The notes under the pieces were generated by a model that was not told where the DNA came from, did no database searches, and worked only from the letters and a program-made list of their open reading frames with translations. From a virus: a stretch of 64,000 nt of DNA. Made by a program: the position numbers and the translations under genes. Each line of letters starts with the position of its first letter. Positions within the stretch are counted from its first letter, which is position 1. The stretch covers positions 1 to 64,000 of the IMG/VR virus record IMGVR_UViG_3300023179_000011, one strand, 5' to 3'. Shown here in pieces: positions 49,567 to 57,440 of this stretch.

Positions 49567-50091
49567 TTATTCAGCCATCGCGACAACGCGCCGACTGTTT
49601 TTCTTTTCTGTTAAGATGGCTGGAGCAACGTGTTGGAGTTGCGAACCGGGGATCAGTGCTGCCATGTGCCTCAAGAACGTTTGCTCAAATTCGGCTTTGG
49701 TCAAATCTGAGTAGGTGCCCATGCTGCCTTTGTGATAAACCATTTCGCCGCGATAAAGCAGCTTTCCTTCTTTGGTCACTCTGCATTTCCACGAGCACAA
49801 ACAACCAGATCGCCGGTTCCACACTTCAAGACCAACTACGACGTCTTCTTTTCTGACGTATTTACCGCACTTGCTGACCGGTATTTCTAGCTCTTCGAGA
49901 TCCTGATCGTAGTGCGGGACAATGATATCTTTGGCGCTTTCCCATACATCAGGAATGCACGTGGCCATAAAAGCTGCGTGCTGCCGGGCAAGCTGGTCGT
50001 CTTTCTTTTTTTCTTTAGCTATCAGCTCATCGCAAATTTTTCTTTGCGCAGCAACAATTAAACCTAAAAGCTCATGGTTCTGTTGTTCCAC
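49567..50091 (-). CDS. Hypothetical protein, 174 aa
   Basis: Not recognised. I use GTG 50091 with GAGG six bases upstream; TTG at 50103 is possible. A helical Lys-rich first third (CDELIAKEKKKDDQLARQHAAF), then a beta-rich part (GKYVRKEDVVVGLEVWNRRSGCLCSW) and a helical end. 'SGCLCSWKC' has clustered Cys but no full zinc motif. Confidence 0.6.
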   Translation of the reverse strand: MEQQNHELLGLIVAAQRKICDELIAKEKKKDDQLARQHAAFMATCIPDVWESAKDIIVPHYDQDLEELEIPVSKCGKYVRKEDVVVGLEVWNRRSGCLCSWKCRVTKEGKLLYRGEMVYHKGSMGTYSDLTKAEFEQTFLRHMAALIPGSQLQHVAPAILTEKKNSRRVVAMAE

Positions 50092-50341
50092 TTTTGTCCT
50101 CAATGACGTCCCAGCCGATATGCCGAAAAACTCGCTGCGTCGCGCGAAAATCGTCGCCGTCGTCGAGTCCGGGTACTATCAGCACGAGAGTTTTGTTTTT
50201 CTTATCAATACGGAACGTGGTGCCAGATCTAGGAATTCCCCACACCGCGTCTTGCGCGGCAGCCGCTACGAGACCGCGGCACCACATCAGCACTGACTCA
50301 GACGGGTTATCAAGCTCAAAATTGTTATTGAGCGCTACCAT
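50072..50341 (-). CDS. Hypothetical protein, 89 aa
   Basis: Not recognised. Start inside the end of the upstream gene by 17 bases. The second half (TTFRIDKKNKTLVLIVPGLDDGDDFRATQRVFRHIGWDVI) looks like a small alpha/beta unit. No motif. Confidence 0.58.
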   Translation of the reverse strand: MVALNNNFELDNPSESVLMWCRGLVAAAAQDAVWGIPRSGTTFRIDKKNKTLVLIVPGLDDGDDFRATQRVFRHIGWDVIEDKSGTTEP

Positions 50342-50843
50342 CGGATTTCGTTTCTCCGGCGGTCAAGGGTTCAGTTTTAAAGTAGTTGTTAGCGACCGCG
50401 GACCTTAAATAGTCTCCTACCAAAAGGTCGTGACCAACTTCGATTTTTGCGAACTTGCGCAGCGTGTCTTCCGTGTATTCAGCGTCCATAACGAGCACGT
50501 CCGGCCACGAAGCTGCCTCTTCTGCGTACAGCTGGTCAGCGCCGTTAGCTTTGTATAGTTTTATTGCTTCGTTGCGGTAAAACTCTTCGGCTGCTGGTCC
50601 GCGTAAAATCTTGGACTCAACAGCGGTTTCGGCGCTGTCGTCATCGTCGTCGTGTGCCGCGGCTATATCGAGCGTACAAAGGCAGCCCGACAGCTGCGCG
50701 ATGATCGTCGATATAGTTTCATCGTCTTGATTCTCGCAAAAGCTGTTTGCAAATGCGCGCAGCAGCAGCTCCTCAATAAGCTCCGCAGTTACGGGTTCTT
50801 TGTTTGCAACCAGATACTGCAGCCGTAAATCTTCTCTGCTCAT
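50325..50843 (-). CDS. Hypothetical protein, 172 aa
   Basis: Not recognised. ATGA coupling with the upstream gene. Helical with an Asp-rich loop (AAAHDDDDDSAETAVES) and a helical C-terminal half (AAEEFYRNEAIKLYKANGAD). Repeated Ala/Glu helices suggest a soluble bundle. Confidence 0.6.
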   Translation of the reverse strand: MSREDLRLQYLVANKEPVTAELIEELLLRAFANSFCENQDDETISTIIAQLSGCLCTLDIAAAHDDDDDSAETAVESKILRGPAAEEFYRNEAIKLYKANGADQLYAEEAASWPDVLVMDAEYTEDTLRKFAKIEVGHDLLVGDYLRSAVANNYFKTEPLTAGETKSDGSAQ

Positions 50844-51214
50844 ACAGAACTCGCTTCTGGTTTAGGATCGAGGCGTTTGTGAAGCTCGTCGCGCCATACA
50901 TATGCCTGCGACCCGCGGCCAAACTTGGTCGGGCAGTTGATATCAAAATCTCGGATCATGCTGGACAGCGCGTCGAGTCCGTAGATTCCGCGCATCTGGT
51001 TGACCGGTTTGCCGTCAGGCCCGGAGATGGTGTACTTCGGATTGCTGAAATCGCTCTCATAAATCGTGGTGCAGCGATCGACCATTTCTTGCGGTACGCC
51101 AACGTCCAAAAACGCCTGCGGCTCGAATATTGTGTGGCCGTCGCACATGTCTGCCGCGGCGAGAACGATGTGCGCGGGAATGTCGGTCCATTTGATTGTG
51201 TGGCCTTTAGTCAT
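50840..51214 (-). CDS. Hypothetical protein, 124 aa
   Basis: Not recognised. ATG 51214 (MTKGHTIKWTDIPAHIV) has GAGGAG about eight bases upstream; the frame is open further into the upstream zinc gene. Mixed fold with several aromatic and charged residues ('GPDGKPVNQMRGIYGLDALSSMI'). Confidence 0.6.
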   Translation of the reverse strand: MTKGHTIKWTDIPAHIVLAAADMCDGHTIFEPQAFLDVGVPQEMVDRCTTIYESDFSNPKYTISGPDGKPVNQMRGIYGLDALSSMIRDFDINCPTKFGRGSQAYVWRDELHKRLDPKPEASSV

Positions 51215-51446
51215 CTGTTTGCTCCTCGCATACGCTGTCATAGTTTTGCTCGTCGTCGCTGCTGAGCCCTTCGTATTCGGCAATGCAGCAGCCACACACA
51301 AGCCGATTGATCCATCGATGTGCGGCGTCTACCTCGATTTCTTCGCCGCATGCGGCGCACGGAATGATCGTGTCTTCTAGGTAGGCTAGCAGGTTTTCTT
51401 CATCCTGCAACGCCACGTCTTCGATCGTGTCGTGAATGGAATTCAT
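51207..51446 (-). CDS. Small zinc-ribbon-like protein, 79 aa
   Basis: Function unknown. Two CxxC pairs, 'PCAACGEEIEVD' and 'VCGCCIAEYEG' about 20 residues apart, form a probable zinc ribbon; flanks are acidic (EDVALQDEENLLAYLED, SSDDEQNYDSVCEE). GGAG precedes ATG 51446, immediately after a strong hairpin. Confidence 0.62.
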   Translation of the reverse strand: MNSIHDTIEDVALQDEENLLAYLEDTIIPCAACGEEIEVDAAHRWINRLVCGCCIAEYEGLSSDDEQNYDSVCEEQTDD

Positions 51447-51459
51447 GGTTTTCTCCAGC

Positions 51460-51492
51460 GCCCGGGCGGTAGCCAAAAACTACCGCCCGGGC
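51460..51492 (-). other. 13-bp GC hairpin next to a ribosome site
   Basis: GCCCGGGCGGTAG / CTACCGCCCGGGC, 13-bp perfect stem with a 7-base loop, between the 207-aa gene and the zinc-ribbon gene. No U-tract follows. Its foot abuts the GGAG of the next gene, so it may protect the upstream mRNA 3' end, slow ribosome entry, or be a factor-dependent terminator. Confidence 0.65.
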
Positions 51493-51511
51493 AGAGACTT
51501 CGGTTTAGATA

Positions 51512-52135
51512 TCAGTCCCAGACGCGGATGACGGTGTTGTCCCGCGCAACCGTACGCTGGTACGTAATCCGATATGTGCCCGGCGGCAGCAGCCAGTCGC
51601 CGTGCTCCGGGTGCGTGATCGTATTGGCCTTGGTCAGCCGAAGAATTGGACCCGCAAACGTGAGCATTGCGATCGCGTCTTGCGCCGTTACCCTGTTCGA
51701 CGATGCGTTTGGGTTGGCCCGTTGTTCGGCCCGCTCCGATTCCTGCAGGCGCGGCCGCCAGTTCGGCTCCGCTGTGGAGATACCGCGCATCTCGGCCAGC
51801 TGCGCAAACATCTCGCGAGAGCCAGATTCCACTGGGCTGTAAACAGTTACGCCGTCGCCGTGCGCAAGGCAGTGCCGGCTGCCCTTGGTGTTGCCCTCAG
51901 CAAGCTGGAGCGGGAAGACCGGCTGCAGCGTGCGCGTGTAAAGCAACGGCGTTTCCGAAACGTCATCAATCTTCTGAATATAAATATCGCCCTGCCGGAC
52001 GGCGTCGCCTACGCTCGCCGCCTCGGGAAACTGCTGCTGGGCGTCGTTCTTAATCTTCTCAACAGCCGCGGCGGCGGCGCGAAGCCGAGCCACCGTGGCG
52101 TGCGAAACCGGGGCGTCAATAACAGCTGTACTCAT
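51512..52135 (-). CDS. Hypothetical protein, 207 aa
   Basis: Not identified. The ATG at 52135 (MSTAVIDAPVSHATV) is preferred over upstream starts in the DUF6745 gene. Resembles a conserved phage/plasmid family by 'RQGDIYIQKIDDVSETP', 'GSRHCLAHGDGVTVY', and 'LTHPEHG'-like 'TITHPEHGDWLLPPGTYRITYQR' near the end. Likely a beta-barrel-type fold. It is followed by a strong hairpin. Confidence 0.65.
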   Translation of the reverse strand: MSTAVIDAPVSHATVARLRAAAAAVEKIKNDAQQQFPEAASVGDAVRQGDIYIQKIDDVSETPLLYTRTLQPVFPLQLAEGNTKGSRHCLAHGDGVTVYSPVESGSREMFAQLAEMRGISTAEPNWRPRLQESERAEQRANPNASSNRVTAQDAIAMLTFAGPILRLTKANTITHPEHGDWLLPPGTYRITYQRTVARDNTVIRVWD

Positions 52136-52155
52136 GAAAAACTTCTTTGTGTGAT

Positions 52156-53586
52156 TTAAGATGCACCAATAACTCGAACCTGATGGGCGGCGTACGGAAC
52201 ACGCGAAGTAGTTCCGGCGTCGGCCATCCACCGCTGCGCTTCTACGCAGGTGTTAACATCACGCGGCACGCTGATGAAGTAACGCCGCCCGGTGGAGCGG
52301 CAGAACAACACCATTCGATTTTGACCGGCGTTGTTTTCATGCCCCCGCGGCGGACCAACCAGCATCTCGGTCGTGTTATCAATATCGTTAACACGACTAT
52401 CGAGAACCGGGCAGTCTGCCTCGGCAATAAATCGATCCCAGCCAAACTTTTCGATAGCAAGCCGGCGTGTTTCTTCGTTACGAATGCGCATGATGTGCGC
52501 TGTCGACAGCCGCTCAGGCTTTTCGACAATCGTACGGCCACCTTCGTTCATAAAGTGCCCGTCGTTGAACCACAGCTTTACGCCGTCAGCCCACTGTACG
52601 GCCGGCCCAGTCGTGCTGTGCAGGTTGTCAGACTCGTTCAACTCGATACGCGGACGATCGGCAAGAATAATGCACGACGTCTGAAACGCGGCAAACGCCG
52701 TGCAATGATGGAACACTTCGTGCTCCCATGTCGTTGCCGGGTCGTCGATCTTCAACATCTTGCACAGAATTTCGGCGTCGAGGGCCTGCGGTACGCTGCC
52801 AAGAAACACGTTGTCGTTAGAAATTGAATTAGCCGGATTGATTAATTCATTCAGTGACATAGCGCGATTCAGCTCGCCAATTGACCCCGCAGTCGAACTG
52901 CTGTCAAAAATAATTTTGTTGCTAATTTCAGCTATTTTCTTTGTACTTTTTAACACTTCATTGTTGCGGATTGTTCCGTCCCAGCTACGAAAACTTTCTG
53001 TGATCGATTCGAGGCCGACGGTGTCGTTAAGCACGGATCGGAAAATTTCGACTGTGGCGGTCAAGTGGTTTGTCTTGTACATGACAACATCTTCTAAGCC
53101 CTCGCCGCGGTTTCTCCACCATCGCCGCGATAACCCAAAAGAATTAGCTACAAGCTTTTCGTTGGACATATACTCTTCGCGAATTGCTCGCAACCACGTT
53201 CGGGTAAACTCGTTGTTCTGCATGTTGCTCCACCAGCGCCGGCGATCGCTATTCCAGCCGAGCAACGAGTCTTTACGCAGCGGGCGAAGAAACGCGCTAT
53301 CGATTTCAAGCTGCTGGCACAGCTCTTTTGCGTATGTCTTTGTCATCCGGCCGCGTACTACAGCCATTGAAATCATGAACGTGACTGGAGACGCAGCTAC
53401 GTGAAAAGTTACTTGGCTTTTCTTATAGCGGTCTGAACGAAACGAACCTAAACCGCCTTCGTAACCAGCGCGAAGTATTTCTGCGGCTTTATTGTGATTT
53501 GGCTGGCCTGTGTGAATAGTCTCAAGCCAGCGATTGATCGTGTTTTCAACAATGGTTCGAGTTGCTTTGGAGATTTTGGACTTCAT
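52156..53586 (-). CDS. DUF6745-like protein, 476 aa
   Basis: Unknown function. C-terminal half fits DUF6745: 'NLHSTTGPAVQWADGVKLWFNDGHFM' near 335, 'NEETRRLAIEKFGWDRFIAEADCPVLD' near 385-410, and 'RRYFISVPRDVNTCVEAQRWM' near the end. These proteins appear in plants-to-bacteria accessory loci and some phages; none is well characterised. The N-terminal 300 residues are helical with basic clusters. ATG 53586 follows the upstream stop by one base. Confidence 0.7.
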   Translation of the reverse strand: MKSKISKATRTIVENTINRWLETIHTGQPNHNKAAEILRAGYEGGLGSFRSDRYKKSQVTFHVAASPVTFMISMAVVRGRMTKTYAKELCQQLEIDSAFLRPLRKDSLLGWNSDRRRWWSNMQNNEFTRTWLRAIREEYMSNEKLVANSFGLSRRWWRNRGEGLEDVVMYKTNHLTATVEIFRSVLNDTVGLESITESFRSWDGTIRNNEVLKSTKKIAEISNKIIFDSSSTAGSIGELNRAMSLNELINPANSISNDNVFLGSVPQALDAEILCKMLKIDDPATTWEHEVFHHCTAFAAFQTSCIILADRPRIELNESDNLHSTTGPAVQWADGVKLWFNDGHFMNEGGRTIVEKPERLSTAHIMRIRNEETRRLAIEKFGWDRFIAEADCPVLDSRVNDIDNTTEMLVGPPRGHENNAGQNRMVLFCRSTGRRYFISVPRDVNTCVEAQRWMADAGTTSRVPYAAHQVRVIGAS

Positions 53587-53587
53587 G

Positions 53588-54043
53588 TTAGGTAGTGGTT
53601 GCCATGACGGGGTCAATAAACCCACAGTTCAGCGTGCTGTCGGTCAGCACAATTTCAAAGGTTTCAAAGTGGTCGCAGTTGTGTACCCAGCTGCGTGGAA
53701 TATTAATTACTTCAGCAAAGTCGTCGCCGCCAACTAGTTCGCGGCTATTTTCGTAGTATTTGTCATCTGTATTTGGGTTGCAGTGTTCAGCGTACACAAC
53801 GTGTGCGCCGCTAGCGACACTCTCAACGTCTCGCGGAATACCGTTGCTCATGAGATATACGCCGCGGTCGTGCACAAACACTAATCCGGGGCCGACGGGC
53901 GTGCGCGTTTCCGGCGGCTCTAATCCAAGCTCGCGAAACTGCTCGTCCGTCATGTTCTCGTGGCCCATATCAAACTCTGTCGCGGCGTATGCGTGCTCAA
54001 GGCAGCGCTTTACTTCCGCGGCTTTAAACCGTAACACTGGCAT
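53588..54043 (-). CDS. Hypothetical protein, 151 aa
   Basis: Not recognised. AGGAG before the ATG. Helical N-terminus (AEVKRCLEHAYAATEFDMG), Pro/Gly loop (ETRTPVGPGLVFVHDRGVY), and a beta-rich end. No motif. Placed between DUF6915 and DUF6745 genes. Confidence 0.62.
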   Translation of the reverse strand: MPVLRFKAAEVKRCLEHAYAATEFDMGHENMTDEQFRELGLEPPETRTPVGPGLVFVHDRGVYLMSNGIPRDVESVASGAHVVYAEHCNPNTDDKYYENSRELVGGDDFAEVINIPRSWVHNCDHFETFEIVLTDSTLNCGFIDPVMATTT

Positions 54044-54398
54044 CGTCTAGCTCCTTCTCTAGGTTTTTACCTCTACCAAACATCCACGAGTCGCCGTCTT
54101 CTGGTTGAATGCGGCGCAGCCAGTCTGCCACGCTTGGGATGCGGCCAAGGTCTTCGTTGACGTGCTGTTCGCCGATATACCGTACCGGCACGACGCGCCC
54201 GTCAGAATTAGTGATTACTTTTCCGAAGATCTGTTCTGATAAGAAAATACCTTCGGAGTGATGCCGCAGCGCTCGGTGACGAAAGTCCGCCATGTGCGCC
54301 TTGGATCCATCAAACCATTCGTGGATTGCGAGATAATCGTCTACCTCGCCGCCCCACTTGCGCACTGACGACAGCGCGTGATGGTACGGATGTGCCAC
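54024..54398 (-). CDS. DUF6915-like protein, 124 aa
   Basis: Matches the DUF6915 pattern well: 'VAHPYHHALSSVRKWGGEVDDYL', 'HEWFDGSKAHMADFRHRALRHHSEGIF', 'GKVITNSDGR.VPVRYIGEQHVNEDLGRIPSVADWLR'. Function not known; the His/Asp/Arg pattern (HH, HxxxDxRHRALRHH) suggests a metal site. GTG start with GGAG upstream; it begins three bases after the preceding stop. Confidence 0.8.
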   Translation of the reverse strand: MAHPYHHALSSVRKWGGEVDDYLAIHEWFDGSKAHMADFRHRALRHHSEGIFLSEQIFGKVITNSDGRVVPVRYIGEQHVNEDLGRIPSVADWLRRIQPEDGDSWMFGRGKNLEKELDDASVTV

Positions 54399-54400
54399 AG

Positions 54401-54634
54401 TTACTCCACTACAGTTGCTGACGACCATACGAAACGCTCAAACAACCAATCTGGTCCGTCGTACTCGTCGAAGACAACAAACGGCGCCTCGTAACCCTCA
54501 GCGGTGGCGGCGTTAATTGCATCTTCATAGTGACCGCCGTCGTTGTAGTCCGGGTCGGTGCACCTGACTTTACAGAAGTAAAAATCCGGTTCGCCGGCCG
54601 CGTTGTGCGCGGCTACGACGCATTTGATGTCCAT
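54401..54634 (-). CDS. Hypothetical protein, paralogue A, 77 aa
   Basis: Not recognised. Starts MDIKCVVAAHNAAGEPDFYF and contains 'VVFDEYDGPDWLFERFVW', closely similar to the protein at 54979-55236. GGAG precedes the ATG. The two paralogues are separated by one different gene. Confidence 0.68.
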   Translation of the reverse strand: MDIKCVVAAHNAAGEPDFYFCKVRCTDPDYNDGGHYEDAINAATAEGYEAPFVVFDEYDGPDWLFERFVWSSATVVE

Positions 54635-54976
54635 CTAGCTCCTCGTTGCTTTTTCGATGGTAGCAATCGCGTGGTCGATAACGAGTGTCGTATCGTTTTC
54701 TGCCTCGTCGTCTGGATACAGTCGCTCGTATAGCGCAATTAGTTCGTCTTTGGTGTTACGCAACGCTTCCAGTAGTTCTGGCGCCGCGGCTATTAAACGC
54801 CCGTTAGCGCGGTCTTCGTCTGTGATGACTTCAGCGCCGTATCCGTCGTCTGCAGTATCGTCAAACGTATTGCACGTCCACGCAATAACGCGTCTGCCGC
54901 CAGACGCGACAATTTCTTCAGCTTCGGCTTCGTTACCAGAGTCGCCGCCGACTTCCCACGGTCCGGGTGTGTGCAT
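54635..54976 (-). CDS. Ea22-like accessory protein, 113 aa
   Basis: Resembles the C-terminal pattern of phage Ea22/accessory proteins: start 'MHTPGPWEVGGDSG', then 'NGRLIAAAPELLEALRNTKDELI' and a helical end. Such proteins are common in phages but functions vary and are unknown. I use ATG 54976, two bases after the upstream stop. Confidence 0.72.
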   Translation of the reverse strand: MHTPGPWEVGGDSGNEAEAEEIVASGGRRVIAWTCNTFDDTADDGYGAEVITDEDRANGRLIAAAPELLEALRNTKDELIALYERLYPDDEAENDTTLVIDHAIATIEKATRS

Positions 54977-54978
54977 TG

Positions 54979-55236
54979 CTAGTCGTCGTCTCCGGCGGCC
55001 CGAACAGTTGTAGCCGTGTGCCACGCAAAATACTTAAACAACCAATCTGGGCCGTCAAACTCGTCAAACACAACCATATTGTCTGGTTCAAAGCCGCTGT
55101 TCGCCTCGGCTTCTGCCTCTGCGGTGGCGCAATGGTCGCGGCTATCAAACTCTTCTTTTGTGCATTCGACGTTACAGAAATAAAAATCGGGTTCGCCGGC
55201 AAGTGTGTAACCAGCGACAACACATTTAACAATCAT
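54979..55236 (-). CDS. Hypothetical protein, paralogue B, 85 aa
   Basis: Not recognised. MIVKCVVAGYTLAGEPDFYF and 'VVFDEFDGPDWLFKYFAWH' match paralogue A (54401-54634), with a different acidic middle and extra C-terminal tail. Likely a local gene duplication followed by divergence. Confidence 0.68.
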   Translation of the reverse strand: MIVKCVVAGYTLAGEPDFYFCNVECTKEEFDSRDHCATAEAEAEANSGFEPDNMVVFDEFDGPDWLFKYFAWHTATTVRAAGDDD

Positions 55237-55238
55237 TT

Positions 55239-55448
55239 TTACTCGCTTGTGTACAAGTCAAGCACAGAGGTTAGATCGCTGTGCGTAGCGGACCAGTCCA
55301 TTTTTTCTTCGGCTATTTCGGCCGAGCGTTCCCAGTCAGCGTCGTCGGATCTGTCGAACATATCGGCGCTCCACCAAGCCAGAATGACGCTTTTGACGCC
55401 TTTTTTCTTTGCGCGTTCTAAATTGTCAATAGCTTCGTCGATGGTCAT
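55239..55448 (-). CDS. Hypothetical acidic small protein, 69 aa
   Basis: Not recognised. ATG 55448 one base after the DUF6878 stop. Helical with Trp/Asp-rich middle (SVILAWWSADMFDRSDDADWERSAEIAEEK). A longer frame to 55493 is possible but starts within the upstream gene. Confidence 0.58.
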   Translation of the reverse strand: MTIDEAIDNLERAKKKGVKSVILAWWSADMFDRSDDADWERSAEIAEEKMDWSATHSDLTSVLDLYTSE

Positions 55449-55449
55449 G

Positions 55450-55893
55450 TCACCACTCATTTTCCGTGGTGTTTGTTTCCATGATGCGCTCATTGTGCTG
55501 CTGCTTGATCTTGCATTTGAGCGTGTCGATCTCTATCTCGCCGAAGCTGCCTTCGTTGATCTCCCAGCCGCCCGGCAGCAAATGCCAAAGTGTTTCTGTG
55601 AACTCTTCGAGTTTTTCTGGCGAAATAATCGGCGTTGGGTTAGGTCCGCTCGGCTCTACATGCAGCCGTTTAAAGTCACTGAGATACATTCGCCGGCCGT
55701 TCGTCGCTGTATCCATGGCGTCTTGATCGTTTTCTGCCACTGGGTCACAAAACCAGAAGCAAATTTCTTGAAAGTCGCCGGAGTCGCCGCTGCCGTCATA
55801 TGACGCAACCACCCGTGTCACGCCAACGGCAGTAAATAGCGGACAGATTTCTTTGAGCGTTTCAATCGGCGTTTTGACTTTGGTTTTTGCCAT
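55450..55893 (-). CDS. DUF6878-like protein, 147 aa
   Basis: Fits the DUF6878 layout: 'FTAVGVTRVVASYDGSGDSGDFQEI', then 'LEEFTETLWHLLPGGWEINEGSFGEIEIDTLKCKI' and 'HNERI'. Function unknown. ATG 55893 (MAKTKVKTPIE) is two bases after the upstream stop; the frame is open further upstream. Confidence 0.75.
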   Translation of the reverse strand: MAKTKVKTPIETLKEICPLFTAVGVTRVVASYDGSGDSGDFQEICFWFCDPVAENDQDAMDTATNGRRMYLSDFKRLHVEPSGPNPTPIISPEKLEEFTETLWHLLPGGWEINEGSFGEIEIDTLKCKIKQQHNERIMETNTTENEW

Positions 55894-55894
55894 G

Positions 55895-56398
55895 TTAGTA
55901 GGACGCGTACACCGTACAGGGTTTACCGGTTTTCTTTTCCTTTTCTTCAGCAAGCGCGACAAAATTTTGAAACGACTCGACCACTCGGTCCGCAAGATCT
56001 GACTGGTCGCCGTATAGCCGCGCTTGCCTCTCACGCACGGCCTCTTCGACAGTCATTGGTCTAGTTGTGTCGCTTCTGATGTTTCCGCCCTCCACAACTT
56101 CGGCGCCGGTTGACTGCACCATATTCAAAAACATTTTAGCCAGCTGATGGCCTGCAGCTGTCATCGCGGGCTCTGTAACACGCGTCAGCCGCTCTCGCAT
56201 GATTGCGGCTGGAATTTCCGCGCGGCAGTCGTCGGCCTCGAACGCTTCACGAACAAGAATTCGTGTGGCATATGGGCCTCCGTGATACGCCTCGCGGAGA
56301 TAGCCGACGTGGCCCGACGTGGTAGAGAAGCCGGTGGCTTGCGCTTCCTTTTCTTCTTCTTTCATTCCGTCCCACTCCAGATAGATATCAATACCCAT
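55895..56398 (-). CDS. Conserved hypothetical protein, 167 aa
   Basis: Resembles a conserved accessory family with 'MGIDIYLEWDGMKEEEKEAQATGF' and 'GHVGYLREAYHGGPYATRILVREAF'. The C-terminal half is helical. GAGGAG precedes the ATG, which overlaps the preceding stop (TAATG). Function unknown. Confidence 0.7.
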   Translation of the reverse strand: MGIDIYLEWDGMKEEEKEAQATGFSTTSGHVGYLREAYHGGPYATRILVREAFEADDCRAEIPAAIMRERLTRVTEPAMTAAGHQLAKMFLNMVQSTGAEVVEGGNIRSDTTRPMTVEEAVRERQARLYGDQSDLADRVVESFQNFVALAEEKEKKTGKPCTVYASY

Positions 56399-56625
56399 TA
56401 CTTGTCTCTCCTCTTCTTGCAGTTGAGGGCGGCGGTCATGTCAGACTTTTTGGCGTCACTCATGTCAATTGAGCAACTGGCGTTTTTGTGCACAAGTACG
56501 ACTTTTTTATCCGGCTTTTTGATGTCGGCTAGTACGGCCGCGGTCTCGGCGGCACCCTCGTCAGAGGCTTCGATTACGTACGTTTCTGCGTGAGTTCGAG
56601 AAATGCGAACATGGAAATAAGGCAT
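56398..56625 (-). CDS. Hypothetical small protein, 75 aa
   Basis: Not recognised. GAGG before the ATG. Beta-rich start (FHVRISRTHAETYVIEASD) then a helix and a basic end (ALNCKKRRDK). Small ferredoxin-like fold possible. Confidence 0.6.
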   Translation of the reverse strand: MPYFHVRISRTHAETYVIEASDEGAAETAAVLADIKKPDKKVVLVHKNASCSIDMSDAKKSDMTAALNCKKRRDK

Positions 56626-56645
56626 TGTGTCCTCGTTAAATAAAG

Positions 56646-56681
56646 AGAGGGCGCCGGGAGAACTAACCCCCGGCGCCCTCT
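56646..56681 (-). terminator. GC hairpin after the secreted-peptide gene
   Basis: 13-bp perfect stem (AGAGGGCGCCGGG / CCCGGCGCCCTCT) with a 10-base loop, on the minus strand followed by TCTTTATTT, a weak U-tract. It lies between the secreted-peptide gene (upstream) and the 75-aa gene; likely terminator for the former. Confidence 0.7.
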
Positions 56682-56713
56682 ACAACTAGCTGTTGTTAAT
56701 TACTGCCGGCAGT

Positions 56714-57025
56714 TCACTGGCAGCAGCAGCCGCGGCAGCCGCGAGCGCGAACCACACGGGCCGGCGCCGTCACAACGCGTACCGGAACCTCAACGACCGC
56801 GCTAGTGACCGTACGCGTCCGTTCGATCGTCCGACCGAACAGGCCAGCGCGGCACGCGCCGCGGCACGAGCTTTCCGTGCAACAGGTGCCATTGGCGCAC
56901 GCGGGCTCAGCCGCAATCGCCGGGGCGGCGGGCTGCACCAGCACGCTCTTCGGCTCACCGGCGTCGCCGGCAAACGCAACGGACGAAACGAACGCAAGGA
57001 CCACAGCCGCAAAACAAGACTTCAT
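56714..57025 (-). CDS. Small secreted Cys-rich peptide, 103 aa
   Basis: Signal peptide at the start (MKSCFAAVVLAFVSSVAFAG with cleavage after AFA). Mature part: Pro/Ala-rich, then 'CANGTCCTESSCRGACRAG', an Arg/Val/Thr-rich stretch with alternating Arg (RTIERTRTVTSAVVEVPV) and a Cys-rich C-terminal end (RGCRGCCCQ). Short exported Cys-rich proteins of this style are common in Planctomycetes. It is an unusual passenger for a phage and has its own candidate promoter, AAGGAG site and terminator, so it may be a separately regulated 'moron' altering the host envelope. Function is unknown. Confidence 0.8.
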   Translation of the reverse strand: MKSCFAAVVLAFVSSVAFAGDAGEPKSVLVQPAAPAIAAEPACANGTCCTESSCRGACRAGLFGRTIERTRTVTSAVVEVPVRVVTAPARVVRARGCRGCCCQ

Positions 57026-57094
57026 GTCAATCTCCTTGAACTACCGAACACATATCACCGCACGCGCGGCGATAACCTGCTCAGCGATACTCTC

Positions 57095-57122
57095 TGTATA
57101 GCTGAACAGGATTTTGTTGCAA
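57095..57122 (-). promoter_or_regulatory. Candidate promoter for the secreted peptide
   Basis: Minus strand TTGCAA (57122-57117), 16-base spacer, TATACA (57100-57095). It is about 70 bases upstream of the ATG at 57025, in a 144-base gap. Sigma-70-type in form. Confidence 0.55.
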
Positions 57123-57169
57123 CCCCAAAACCCAAAAGGGAATCTGGGGAGTTTTGTAAAAATGCGTAA

Positions 57170-57439
57170 TTATTCACGCACTACATGCACGTTGTACCAG
57201 AACATTTTGTCGTTGAGCCATTTGGCCTCGGCGGCGAGCGCGTCTGCGCGCGATTCAAAATTGCGCAAAAACGGCCCGCCGACTGGCGATAAGTCTGCAA
57301 TCCACTGTCCCGGAATTGTCGGGTCAGGCTCAACATGACTGGCACGTTTGATATCAAGCTCACCCAGCGCTTTTAAATTGATCTCTTCGCCATAGAGACA
57401 CTGCGCTGAGCCGTTTGGGCGAATGTATAGTTGCAGCAT
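57170..57439 (-). CDS. Conserved hypothetical protein, 89 aa
   Basis: Carries the pattern 'IKRASHVEPDPTIPGQWIADLSPVGGPFLRNFESRADALAAEAKWL', seen in small proteins of unknown function from several bacteria. Small alpha/beta fold. Two bases after the preceding stop, no clear ribosome site. Confidence 0.65.
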   Translation of the reverse strand: MLQLYIRPNGSAQCLYGEEINLKALGELDIKRASHVEPDPTIPGQWIADLSPVGGPFLRNFESRADALAAEAKWLNDKMFWYNVHVVRE

Positions 57440-57440
57440 G

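Noticed and set aside
56693-57169. 158-codon plus-strand frame over the secreted-peptide gene
   Set aside because: Arg/Ala-rich composition arises from GC-rich antisense; the minus-strand signal peptide, ribosome site and terminator fit better.
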